Program-made: the position numbers and the translations under genes
In this document: positions 10,562-20,101 of the stretch, one piece after another
Layout of the letters: each line of letters opens with the position of its first letter
Numbering within the stretch: position 1 is the stretch's first letter
DNA from: DASRIA01 sp963768885
GTDB lineage: Bacteria > Actinomycetota > Thermoleophilia > Solirubrobacterales > JBBDJG01
Direction of reading: 5' to 3'
Length of the DNA stretch: 64,000 bases
Assembly: GCA_963768885.1 (NCBI GenBank)
Contig: CAVYJN010000006.1
Span: 1,116,001-1,180,000 of the forward strand
The notes under the pieces: model-generated
Databases searched by the model: none
Told to the model about the DNA's origin: nothing
Seen by the model: the letters and a program-made list of their open reading frames with translations, nothing else

Positions 10562-10846
10562 ATGATCGACCGCGACCAGGTCCTCCACGTCGCGCGCCTC
10601 GCGCGCCTGCGCCTGTCGGAGGACGAGATCGAGCGCATGTCGCGCGAGCTGTCGACGGTGCTCGACCACATCGAGAAGATCTCCGAGCTCGACCTCGAGG
10701 GCGTCCCGCCCACCTCGCACGTGATCGAGGTCGAGAACGTCATGCGCGCCGACGAGCCGCGCGAGAGCATGCCGCTCGAGCGGGTGCTCGAGATCGCGCC
10801 CGACGCGACTCCCGCCGGCTTCCGCGTCCCCACGCCGGGACAGTGA
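10562..10846 (+). CDS. gatC: Asp-tRNA(Asn)/Glu-tRNA(Gln) amidotransferase subunit C
   Basis: 94 aa. The small stabilising subunit of GatCAB. The family pattern is clear: VLHVARLARLRLSEDEIERM near the N-terminus, LSTVLDHIEKISELDLEGVPP, and the C-terminal ATPAGFRVPTPGQ. The longer open frame upstream of the ATG overlaps the terminator and the cold-shock gene and is not coding. The stop overlaps the gatA start (GTGA). Confidence 0.93.
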   Translation: MIDRDQVLHVARLARLRLSEDEIERMSRELSTVLDHIEKISELDLEGVPPTSHVIEVENVMRADEPRESMPLERVLEIAPDATPAGFRVPTPGQ

Positions 10847-12282
10847 GCCGCGAGCCGGTCAGCCTGTCCGCCTCCGAGGCGATCGAGCGCATCCGCGCGC
10901 GCGACCTCGCCGCCGACGAGCTCTTCGCCGCCTACCGGGAGCGGATCGACCGTCACGACCTCGGCGCCTTTCTCTGGACCGCCGAGCACGCGCCCGCGGC
11001 GACCGGGCCGCTTGCCGGCGTGCCGATCGCGGTGAAGGACCTGTTCTGCACCGAGGGCGTGCCCACGACGGCCGCGTCGCGCATCCTCGAGGGGCACACG
11101 CCGGTCTACACGGCGACCGCCGTGCGCCGCCTGACGGAGGCCGGGGCCGCGATGATCGGCAAGACCAACATGGACGAGTTCGCGATGGGCTCGTCGAACG
11201 AGAACTCCGGGTACGGCGTCGTGCGCAACCCGTGGGACACCGAGCGTGTGCCGGGCGGCTCCAGCGGCGGGTCCGCCGCCGCCGTCGCCGCCGGGCTCGC
11301 GCCGTGGGCGATCGGCACCGACACGGGCGGCTCGATCCGCCAGCCCGCCGCGCTCTGCGGGATCGTCGGGCTGAAGCCCACCTACGGCGCGATCTCGCGA
11401 TACGGGATGGTCGCGTTCGCGTCCTCGCTGGACCAGTGCGGCCCGCTCACGCGCACGGTCGCGGACTCGGCGCTGCTGCTCGCGCAGATGACCGGGCACG
11501 ACCCTTGCGACTCGACGTCGCTCGGCCTGCCCGAGGAGGTCCGCATGCCGACGCGCACCGATCTGAAGGGCCTGCGGTTCGGCGTCCCGGTCGAGCTGTC
11601 GTCGAGCGCCTCCGGGATGGAGGCCGGGCGTGGGGGAGGTGTTCGACGCCACGATCGCGCGCATCGAGCAGCTCGGGGGCGAGGTCGTCGAGGTGCACCT
11701 GCCGCACGCGCCGCACGGGATCGCGGCCTACTACGTGATCGCGCCCGCCGAGGCGTCGTCGAACCTCGCTCGCTACGACGGAGTGCGCTTCGGGCTGCGG
11801 GCCGGCAACGGCACGCTGCTCGACCTCTACGAGAACACGCGCGCGCAGGGGTTCGGCGCGGAGGTCAAGCGCCGCATCATGCTCGGCACGTTCGCGCTCT
11901 CGGCCGGGTACTACGACGCCTACTACGGCCGCGCCCAGCGCGTGCGCACGAAGATCTCCGACGACTTCCGCACGGCCTTCGAGGACTGTGACCTGATCGT
12001 GACGCCGACTTCTCCGACCGTCGCGTTCAAGCTCGGGGAGCGCACCGGGGACCCGCTCGCGATGTACATGTCCGACTACTGCACGGTGCCGATGTCCCTC
12101 GCGGGGATCCCGGCGATGTCGATCCCCGCGGGGCTCGCGAAGCCCGCCGACGGAAGCGGCCCCGAGCGTGGGCTGCCCGTCGGCTTCCAGATCGCGGGCC
12201 CCGCCTTCTCGGAGAACCTCATGCTGGACGCGGCGCACGCGCTCGAGGCGGCGATCGGCTTCGACGTGACGGGGGCGATGCC

Positions 12283-12286
<4 letters not shown>
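10843..12286 (+). CDS. gatA: GatCAB subunit A (glutaminase/amidase), with a one-base frameshift
   Basis: Hydrolyses glutamine and passes ammonia to GatB to convert Glu-tRNA(Gln) or Asp-tRNA(Asn). The amidase triad is visible: Lys in GVPIAVKDLFC, then the Ser-cisSer segment in GGSSGGSAAAVAAG and GTDTGGSIRQPAALCG. The frame shifts at 11628-11629: up to SSASGMEAG it is in one frame, and from VGEVFDATIARIEQLGG to FDVTGAMP it is in the +1 frame. Dropping one base gives an intact 480-residue protein of normal length. The stop overlaps the gatB GTG by 4 nt. Confidence 0.9.
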
Positions 12287-13729
<1,443 letters not shown>

Positions 13730-13735
13730 GCGGTC

Positions 13736-14023
13736 ATGACCGGCGGGGCGCTCGTCGTGCTCGCGTTCTTCTTCGGCCTCGCCACGGGCATCGTCGGCCG
13801 GATCAAGGGAAGCTCGTTCTGGGTGTGGTTCCTGATCGGCCTGTGTCTGCCGGTGATCGGCCTGCTCGCCGCGATCTTCTACCGCTTCGAGCGCGACGAG
13901 CCACGCCGGCGCTGTCCGCGCTGCGGCGCGATCCGGCCGATCGCCGACCAGGTCTGCACGGTCTGCGGCGAGGACATGGACTGGCCCGGGCCCGAAGAGG
14001 TCGTGCGCCCGCAGGCGCGCTGA
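13736..14023 (+). CDS. Small membrane protein with a zinc-ribbon tail
   Basis: 95 aa. Two hydrophobic segments (ALVVLAFFFGLATGIVG and VWFLIGLCLPVIGLLAAIFY) are followed by a cytoplasmic rubredoxin-like zinc ribbon: CPRCG, a 12-residue spacer, then CTVCG. It lies 6 nt after gatB and may ride on that transcript. Unknown function; similar small proteins with a membrane part plus ribbon are common in actinobacteria. Its stop TGA abuts the stop of the convergent gene (TGATCA). Confidence 0.65.
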   Translation: MTGGALVVLAFFFGLATGIVGRIKGSSFWVWFLIGLCLPVIGLLAAIFYRFERDEPRRRCPRCGAIRPIADQVCTVCGEDMDWPGPEEVVRPQAR

Positions 14024-15322
14024 TCAGCGATCGAAGGAGTCGAACGCCCCGGGCGATTCGACGGCCGGGCGCGAGCGGTGGCGCGGGACGGTCACCTTCA
14101 CGACCTTGCGGCATTCACCGCCGAACCCGTCCGTCGCCGCGACCTCGACGCCGTAGACCCGTCCATCGCCACGCGGCGCCCGCTCGGCGCGCAGTAGCAC
14201 GTCGGCATCGCCGCCCGGCCGCGCATCGGGACGCGTGGAGTCTCCCGGACCACGAACAGGCTCGTCCTGGGTCACCGAGAGCACGGCGAGCGAGATCTGG
14301 TCCCCGTCGGGATCGGTCGCCCCGGAGATGGTGACGGGACGCAGCCTGCGATTCGGCGGCCACAGCAGATCGGGCGTGGCTGCGAGCGCGGAGCAGTCGG
14401 GCGGCCGGTTCGGAACCGGCTGCCAGTCGACCGAGAAGCCGGTGTGGACGAGCACCCGCTGGTTGGTGCCGTCGGCGTTTGTCGCCCATATGCCTTGGAA
14501 TGGGCGGTCGAGCGGGTCATTCGGATCGAACACGTGCCTGTTGGAGACGAAGGCGATCTGACGTCCGTCTGGTGACCAGGCCGGCTCCTCCTCGTGGGCG
14601 GGATGGTTGGTGAGCTGGACCTGGTTCGACCCGTCCCGGTCCATCACCCAGATATCCCCGCGCGTATACGGCTGATCTGACTTCGTGAAGGCGATCTTCG
14701 ATCCGTCGGGAGACCAATCGGGATCGAAGCCGGTACCGATCACCTGCTCCGGGCCACCGCCCCGAGGCACAAGACACAGGTGGGGGAAGCCGCACTCGAA
14801 AACGATCGTCGCGCCGTCCGGCGACACGTCCGGCTCTGCGCCGCCGAGCCGAATCACCTGCTCGTCGCGGCCGTCGATCCCGACCGTGGACACCCCGAAG
14901 CGGTTCACGAACGCGAGCGTGCTCCCGTCCGGAGCCCAGGTCGGCGACGAACCCCTGACGGCGGAGCACCCGGCCGGGGAGCAGTTTTCGACCCTGGAAC
15001 GCCCGGAGCCGTCCGCATTCACCAGGCCGAGAAATCCCACGGCGAATTCCACGTCGTCGAACGCGATGCGCGCACCGTCCGGAGACCACTGCGGATCGTC
15101 GGCACGGTGGAACAGCCCCTCGAAGTGCGTGAGCTGCTCGGAATCCGCGGTCGGGTTGCCGCTGTCGGAGGGAACCCGGAAGATGTTGATGGTTCGCTGG
15201 TCGCCGAATCCGGTGATCGCCGTGTAGGCGATGTCCCCGTTGCGAGCGGGGAACGTCGCATGCGCGGGCGCCGCCGCGACGAAGGCGGCCGCCAGCAAGG
15301 CCAATGCGAGTCCGCGTCTCAT
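14024..15322 (-). CDS. Secreted TolB-like beta-propeller protein
   Basis: 432 aa. An N-terminal signal peptide (RRGLALALLAAAFVAAAPAHA) is followed by at least six PD40/WD40-like blades, each with a WSPDG-type motif (DDPQWSPDGARIAFDD, SSPTWAPDGSTLAFVN, FDPDWSPDGSKIAFT, EEPAWSPDGRQIAFVSN). After the propeller, a region LLWPPNRRLRPVTISGATDPDGDQ looks like an Ig-like or bacterial surface domain and ends in a basic tail. Likely exported. Such propellers usually mediate protein binding; no enzyme motif is seen. Confidence 0.75.
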   Translation of the reverse strand: MRRGLALALLAAAFVAAAPAHATFPARNGDIAYTAITGFGDQRTINIFRVPSDSGNPTADSEQLTHFEGLFHRADDPQWSPDGARIAFDDVEFAVGFLGLVNADGSGRSRVENCSPAGCSAVRGSSPTWAPDGSTLAFVNRFGVSTVGIDGRDEQVIRLGGAEPDVSPDGATIVFECGFPHLCLVPRGGGPEQVIGTGFDPDWSPDGSKIAFTKSDQPYTRGDIWVMDRDGSNQVQLTNHPAHEEEPAWSPDGRQIAFVSNRHVFDPNDPLDRPFQGIWATNADGTNQRVLVHTGFSVDWQPVPNRPPDCSALAATPDLLWPPNRRLRPVTISGATDPDGDQISLAVLSVTQDEPVRGPGDSTRPDARPGGDADVLLRAERAPRGDGRVYGVEVAATDGFGGECRKVVKVTVPRHRSRPAVESPGAFDSFDR

Positions 15323-15385
15323 TCCCCCGTTCCCGGGGCCGACTCTAGCGCCCGCTCACCCGGCGGTGGTGAAAATTTGCGGTGG

Positions 15386-15391
15386 TACACT
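15386..15391 (+). promoter_or_regulatory. Putative extended -10 promoter of ilvB
   Basis: TGG-TACACT is an extended -10 element (TGN directly before the hexamer), which would start transcription near 15398 and leave a leader of about 84 nt. The same TGN-TACACT arrangement occurs upstream of the rRNA operon (61644-61652). Confidence 0.4.
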
Positions 15392-15481
15392 CGCCAGTCA
15401 CGGGCGCGCGGGTGCGTCGCATCTCGTAATCGTCCGGTTTGCGGGGGTTTTCCGCTTCTCTAATTTCGAAAGGAGGGTGCC

Positions 15482-17164
15482 ATGCGAGCAGTCGACGCGA
15501 TGATGGAATGTCTCAAGGCGGAGGGTGTCGACGCGGTATTCGGCATCCCCGGCGGCGCGAACCTGCCGACCTACGACGCGCTCTACGACGCGGGCATCCG
15601 CAGCATCCTGTGCCGGCACGAGCAGGGCGCGGGCCACGCCGCGGAGGGTTACGCGAAGGCCTCGGGCCGCGTGGGCGTGGCGCTCGCGACGTCCGGCCCG
15701 GGCGCGACGAACCTCGTCACGCCGATCGCCGACGCGATGCTCGACTCGGTGCCGACGGTCTTCATCACCGGCCAGGTCAGAACCGACCTGATCGGGACCG
15801 ACGGCTTCCAGGAGGCCGACGTGATGGGGATCACGATGCCGGTCATCAAGCACTCCTTCCAGGTGCTCGACCCGCGCGAGATCCCGCACATGATCCACGA
15901 GGCGTTCCACGTGGCGCGCTCGGGGCGCCCCGGCCCGGTCCTGGTCGACATTCCGCAGGACCTCTCGCGCGCGGACATCCCATACGACCCGAGCGAGGCG
16001 CAGAAGGTCGACCTGCCCGGCTACAAGAACTTCGTCGAGGGCAACGCGAAGCAGATCCGCCTCGCCGCGAAGGCGCTCGCGAACGCGAAGCGCCCGATCA
16101 TCTACGCCGGGGGCGGAGTCGTGAACGGCAACGCGGCCGAGGAGCTGACCGAGCTGGCGACGACGGGCGGGTTCCCGGTGACGTGCACGCTGATGGGCCT
16201 CGGGGCCTTCCCGGCCCCGCACGACAACTGGCTCGGCATGCTCGGCATGCACGGGACGCGCACGGCCAACTACGCGATGGACAACGCGGACCTGATCGTC
16301 GCCGTCGGCGCGCGCTTCGACGACCGCATCACCGGGAAGCTCTCCGAGTTCGCCCCGAAGGCCAAGTTCGTCCACATCGACATCGACCCCGCCGAGATCT
16401 CGAAGAACGTGGCCGCGCACATCCCGATCGTCGGCGACTCCAAGCGGATCCTGCCGAAGCTCACGGCGGAGTACCGCGCGCTCGAGGCCGACCGCTCCCG
16501 CATGGACGAGTGGTGGGCGCAGCTGCGCCGCTGGCAGGACGAGTACCCGTTCAAGTTCGAGGGCTCCCGCGACGGCGACATCCCGCCGCAGCGCATGATC
16601 CAGGCGCTCTACTCGGTCACCGGGGGCGACGCGATCATCACCTCGGACGTCGGGCAGCACCAGATGTGGACGGCACAGCACTTCCACTTCTCCAAGCCGC
16701 GGCGCTGGATCAACTCCGGCGGGCTCGGCACGATGGGCTTCGGCCTTCCCTCGGCGATCGGCGCGAAGGTCGCGCGGCCGCAGGACCTCGTCGTCTGCGT
16801 CGCCGGCGACGGGAGCCTGGTGATGACCTGCCAGGAGCTCGCGACCGCCGTCGAGCACAACATCGACGTGAAGGTGTTCATCATGAACAACGGCTACCTG
16901 GGCATGGTGCGGCAGTGGCAGGAGCTGTTCTGGGACAGGCGCTACAGCTCCGTCGAGATGGGCGCGAGCCCCGACTGGGTGAAGCTCGCCGACGCCTTCG
17001 GTGCGCGCGGCATGCGCGTCGAAACCGACGGCGAGGTCGAGGACGCGATGCGCGAGGCGATCGCGACCGAGGGCCCGGTCGTGCTCGACGTGCGCGTGCG
17101 CAAGGAGGAGAACTGCTACCCGATGATCCCCGCCGGCGCCGCCGCGCGGGACATGGTGGGCTGA
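15482..17164 (+). CDS. ilvB: Acetolactate synthase, large subunit
   Basis: 560 aa. TPP-dependent enzyme making 2-acetolactate (valine, leucine) or 2-aceto-2-hydroxybutyrate (isoleucine). The catalytic glutamate is in CRHEQGAGHAAEGYAKASG. The TPP/Mg motif is GDGSLVMTCQELATAVEHN, followed by VFIMNNGYLGMVRQWQ. The FAD-binding middle domain includes GARFDDRITGKL. The ATG has a strong ribosome binding site (AAAGGAGGGT). ilvN follows after 3 nt. Confidence 0.95.
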   Translation: MRAVDAMMECLKAEGVDAVFGIPGGANLPTYDALYDAGIRSILCRHEQGAGHAAEGYAKASGRVGVALATSGPGATNLVTPIADAMLDSVPTVFITGQVRTDLIGTDGFQEADVMGITMPVIKHSFQVLDPREIPHMIHEAFHVARSGRPGPVLVDIPQDLSRADIPYDPSEAQKVDLPGYKNFVEGNAKQIRLAAKALANAKRPIIYAGGGVVNGNAAEELTELATTGGFPVTCTLMGLGAFPAPHDNWLGMLGMHGTRTANYAMDNADLIVAVGARFDDRITGKLSEFAPKAKFVHIDIDPAEISKNVAAHIPIVGDSKRILPKLTAEYRALEADRSRMDEWWAQLRRWQDEYPFKFEGSRDGDIPPQRMIQALYSVTGGDAIITSDVGQHQMWTAQHFHFSKPRRWINSGGLGTMGFGLPSAIGAKVARPQDLVVCVAGDGSLVMTCQELATAVEHNIDVKVFIMNNGYLGMVRQWQELFWDRRYSSVEMGASPDWVKLADAFGARGMRVETDGEVEDAMREAIATEGPVVLDVRVRKEENCYPMIPAGAAARDMVG

Positions 17165-17167
17165 CCC

Positions 17168-17725
17168 ATGGGGGAACCGGGAACCAAAGAGGTCCTGAGC
17201 CTCGAGGACCTCGAGGCCGCGGGCAACATCCACACGGGGCGCAAGCACGTGCTGTCGGTGCTCGTCGAGAACAAGGCCGGCGTGCTCACGCGTGTCGCCG
17301 GGCTGTTCGCGCGGCGCGGGTTCAACATCGACACGCTCGCGGTCGGCCCGACCGAGGACGAGTCGGTCTCGCGCGTGACGATCACGCTCGACGGCGCCGC
17401 GCACCCGATCGACCAGGTCACCAAGCAGCTGCACAAGCTCGTCAACGTGATCAAGATCCGCGACCTCGAGCCCGAGGAGACGATCGCCCGCGAAATGGCG
17501 CTGTTCAAGGTGTCGGCGGACGGGTCGAGCCGCGCCGAGATCATGCAGCTCGCCGACATCTTCAGGAGCCGCATCATCGACGTCTCGAGCCGCACGGTGA
17601 CGATCGAGGTCACGGGTACCGCGGACAAGATCGAGGCCTTCGAGGGCATGGTGCGCCCGTTCGGGCTCGTCGAGATGGTCCGCACGGGCGAGATCGCGAT
17701 CGCCCGCGGCAAGTCACAGACGTAG
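17168..17725 (+). CDS. ilvN: Acetolactate synthase, small (regulatory) subunit
   Basis: 185 aa. The N-terminal ACT domain (KHVLSVLVENKAGVLTRVAG, LFARRGFNIDTLAVGPTED) binds valine for feedback inhibition. The C-terminal domain (AREMALFKVSADGSSRAEIM, MVRTGEIAIARGKS) activates IlvB. It has about 20 extra N-terminal residues compared with the shortest homologues. The ATG lies 3 nt after the ilvB stop. Its last 12 bases overlap the 3' end of the convergent DUF559-type gene. Confidence 0.94.
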   Translation: MGEPGTKEVLSLEDLEAAGNIHTGRKHVLSVLVENKAGVLTRVAGLFARRGFNIDTLAVGPTEDESVSRVTITLDGAAHPIDQVTKQLHKLVNVIKIRDLEPEETIAREMALFKVSADGSSRAEIMQLADIFRSRIIDVSSRTVTIEVTGTADKIEAFEGMVRPFGLVEMVRTGEIAIARGKSQT

Positions 17726-18575
17726 CTCTCGGCGCAGATCGGCCACGACGCGCTCCGGCGTCTGCGTGACCTGCTGCCAGGTGTAGCGCAGCACGGTGTA
17801 GCCGGCGGCGCGCAGTTCGAGATCGCGGCGGTGGTCGTTTTCGAGCTTCGACGGCGTGCCGTGGGCGAGGTGGCTGTCGAGCTCGACGACGACTCGTTCG
17901 CTCGAACCACACGGCGTCCACCAGCCAACCCGCCACCCAGACGTTCACGTCGGGTGACGTGAGGGAGTGGCGCTCGCAGAGCAGGAGGAACTTCTCCTCC
18001 AGGCCACGCTTGGTCCGCGCCAGCCTGGGGTTGTGGCATTCGAGCGCCGCGCGCAGGGTGGCGCTGCCGGGCTTGCCCCGGCCGAGCACCGCCTCGACCT
18101 CGGTCATGGTCAGGAGCTTCAGGTACTCGGCCTCGGCGAGCGCGCGCCGCAGTTCCTGGAAGCGCACCTGGCTCGCGATGTCCAGCAGGGTCTGCGCGGG
18201 CGGGGTGACGGGGAGGCGCTCGTGCCAGCGGCGCTCGAGGCTCCTGCGGCAGTGCACCCGCACCCCCGGCAGCGAGACCCTCTTGCCCGGCGTCGTGACG
18301 TGCAGTCGGCGCGGCTCGCTTGCAGGATTCCCCACCATGACGCCGCCGTCGTGTGACTGAGCGCAGCCCCCTGCCCGGCGTAGAACAAGGCGGCGGCCAG
18401 CTTTCCTTCCATTCCGAGCGCAAGCATGGCCGACCGCATAGACGCCGGGATAGACCCGGTGCAGCCGCCTCTCGTCCTGCCACCGCGACATGCCCGCCGC
18501 TTCGAGCCCGCACTGCTCCAATTGGGCTCGTGTGACCACTCCCCATTGACGCGCAGCCAGCTCCGCCACGCGAAC
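17714..18575 (-). CDS. AbiEi-like / DUF559 endonuclease-domain protein, frameshifted
   Basis: The N-terminus (AELAARQWGVVTRAQLEQCG, then HRVYPGVYAVGHA) is the winged-helix domain seen in AbiEi-like antitoxin proteins. The C-terminus (ERVVVELDSHLAHGTP, LENDHRRDLELRAAGYTVLR, then YTWQQV) is a DUF559/Vsr-like nuclease fold with the usual E-x-D and W-x-Q residues. The frame changes near 18433, 18325 and 17900. Corrected, it is about 286 residues. Such proteins are common single genes in high-GC actinobacteria, of unknown role. No toxin partner is adjacent. GTG 18575 fits the domain; an ATG at 18626 is possible. Confidence 0.6.
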
Positions 18576-18670
18576 TTTGGCTCCTGACGTGCGAGGGGTG
18601 CATGCCAGGGGGCAGAGTTCGGGCATGGGGCGGAGGATGCCCGGGATCGTGTGACCGAAGGTGGGATGCT

Positions 18671-20101
18671 GTGTCGACTCCCGTGCTTATCCGTAACACC
18701 TCTCTTACGACCGGGGCGCTGACGGCGCGGGCGGCGGCGGCCGTCAAGCGAGCGCGTGCAGGGAGGCCGGTGCTTGCCAGCGTGACCGTGGAGGTTCCCG
18801 GCGACACCGACGTCGCGGCGACCATCTTCGCGAGCCGCCGCGCGGGCGAGCGCTGGTTCGTGTGGGAGCAGCCCGACCGCGAGGGGTTCGCGATCGGCGC
18901 GCTCGGTGCGGTCGCGACGACCGAGCACGCCCGCGCGACGCACCGCTTCACCGACGCGGCGCGGATCTGCTCCGACGTCCTGCGTGACGCGGCGCGCGAC
19001 GAGGAGATCGACCACCCCGGCGCCGGGCCCGTGTGGGTCGGCGGGTTCGGCTTCGACGCGACGGCCGGCGCGGCGCCCGAATGGTCGTCGTTCCCGGCGA
19101 CCGGGCTCGTTCTTCCCGAGCTGTCGCTCGCGAGACAGGGCGGCGAGGCCTTCGCGACGGTCAACCTGCTGTGCCGCGCGGGGGACGACGCCGGGCAGCT
19201 CGCGGACCGCGCCGCGGGCCGCCTGCGTGGGCTCGGCTCCGACCCGCTGCCGCTCGTCGACCCGGACCCGGCGGGCGGCTACGAGATCGACAGCGTGCGC
19301 TCGCCCACCGAGTTCGAGCGCTCGGTCGAGGAGGGGGCGCGGCTCGTGCGGGCGGGGGAGGTCGACAAGCTCGTGCTCGCACGCGACGTCTGCGTGACCG
19401 CGGCGCGGCCGTTCAGCCCGGGCGCCGTGTTCGGCGCGCTGCGCGCCGCGTATCCGAGCTGTTACTGCTACTGCGCCGGCACGCCCGAGGCGGCGTTCCT
19501 CGGCGCGAGCCCCGAGCTGCTCGTGCGCCGCGCCGGATCGGTCCTCAGCACCGTCGCGCTCGCCGGCTCGACGAGGCGCAGCGCGGACCCCTCGGTCGAC
19601 GACCACCTGGGGGAGCGGCTCCGGCACAGCCCCAAGGACCTCGAGGAGCACGCGATCGTCGTGCGCACGATCGAGCGCTCGCTCGCGCCGCTGGCGGTCT
19701 GGGTCGCGCCCGCGGACGAGCCCACGCTCGTGAAGGTCGCGAACATCCAGCACCTCGCGACGCCCGTGCGGGCGCAGCTGGCCGAGCCGCGCAGCGTCGT
19801 CGAGCTGGCGGGCGCGCTGCATCCCACGCCCGCGGTCGGAGGCGAGCCCTGGTCGCGCGCCGAGCCGATCGTGCGGCGCCTCGAACAGCTCGACCGCGGC
19901 TGGTACGCGGCGCCCGTGGGATGGATGGACGCCACCGAGGACGGGGAGTTCTGCGTCGCGTTGCGGTGCGCCCTGCTCGCGGGGCGCACCGCCCACTGCT
20001 ACGCGGGCGGCGGGGTCGTGGGGGAGTCCGACCCCGAGGCCGAGCTGGCGGAGACCGAGGTCAAGCTCTCGGCCGTGCTGCCGGCGCTCACCGGCTCCTA
20101 G
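18671..20101 (+). CDS. menF: Isochorismate synthase (menaquinone route)
   Basis: 476 aa. Converts chorismate to isochorismate, the first committed menaquinone step. The chorismate-binding domain is in the C-terminal half: GASPELLVRRAGSVLSTVAL, EEHAIVVRTIERSLAP, KVANIQHLATPVRAQL and ALHPTPAVGGEPW, then WYAAPVGWMD. The GTG at 18671 is chosen because the upstream extension is arginine- and glycine-rich without a fold. The next gene, menD, is convergent, and the two stops share the palindrome CTAG (20098-20101). A siderophore-type isochorismate synthase is possible by sequence, but the men context decides. Confidence 0.88.
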   Translation: MSTPVLIRNTSLTTGALTARAAAAVKRARAGRPVLASVTVEVPGDTDVAATIFASRRAGERWFVWEQPDREGFAIGALGAVATTEHARATHRFTDAARICSDVLRDAARDEEIDHPGAGPVWVGGFGFDATAGAAPEWSSFPATGLVLPELSLARQGGEAFATVNLLCRAGDDAGQLADRAAGRLRGLGSDPLPLVDPDPAGGYEIDSVRSPTEFERSVEEGARLVRAGEVDKLVLARDVCVTAARPFSPGAVFGALRAAYPSCYCYCAGTPEAAFLGASPELLVRRAGSVLSTVALAGSTRRSADPSVDDHLGERLRHSPKDLEEHAIVVRTIERSLAPLAVWVAPADEPTLVKVANIQHLATPVRAQLAEPRSVVELAGALHPTPAVGGEPWSRAEPIVRRLEQLDRGWYAAPVGWMDATEDGEFCVALRCALLAGRTAHCYAGGGVVGESDPEAELAETEVKLSAVLPALTGS

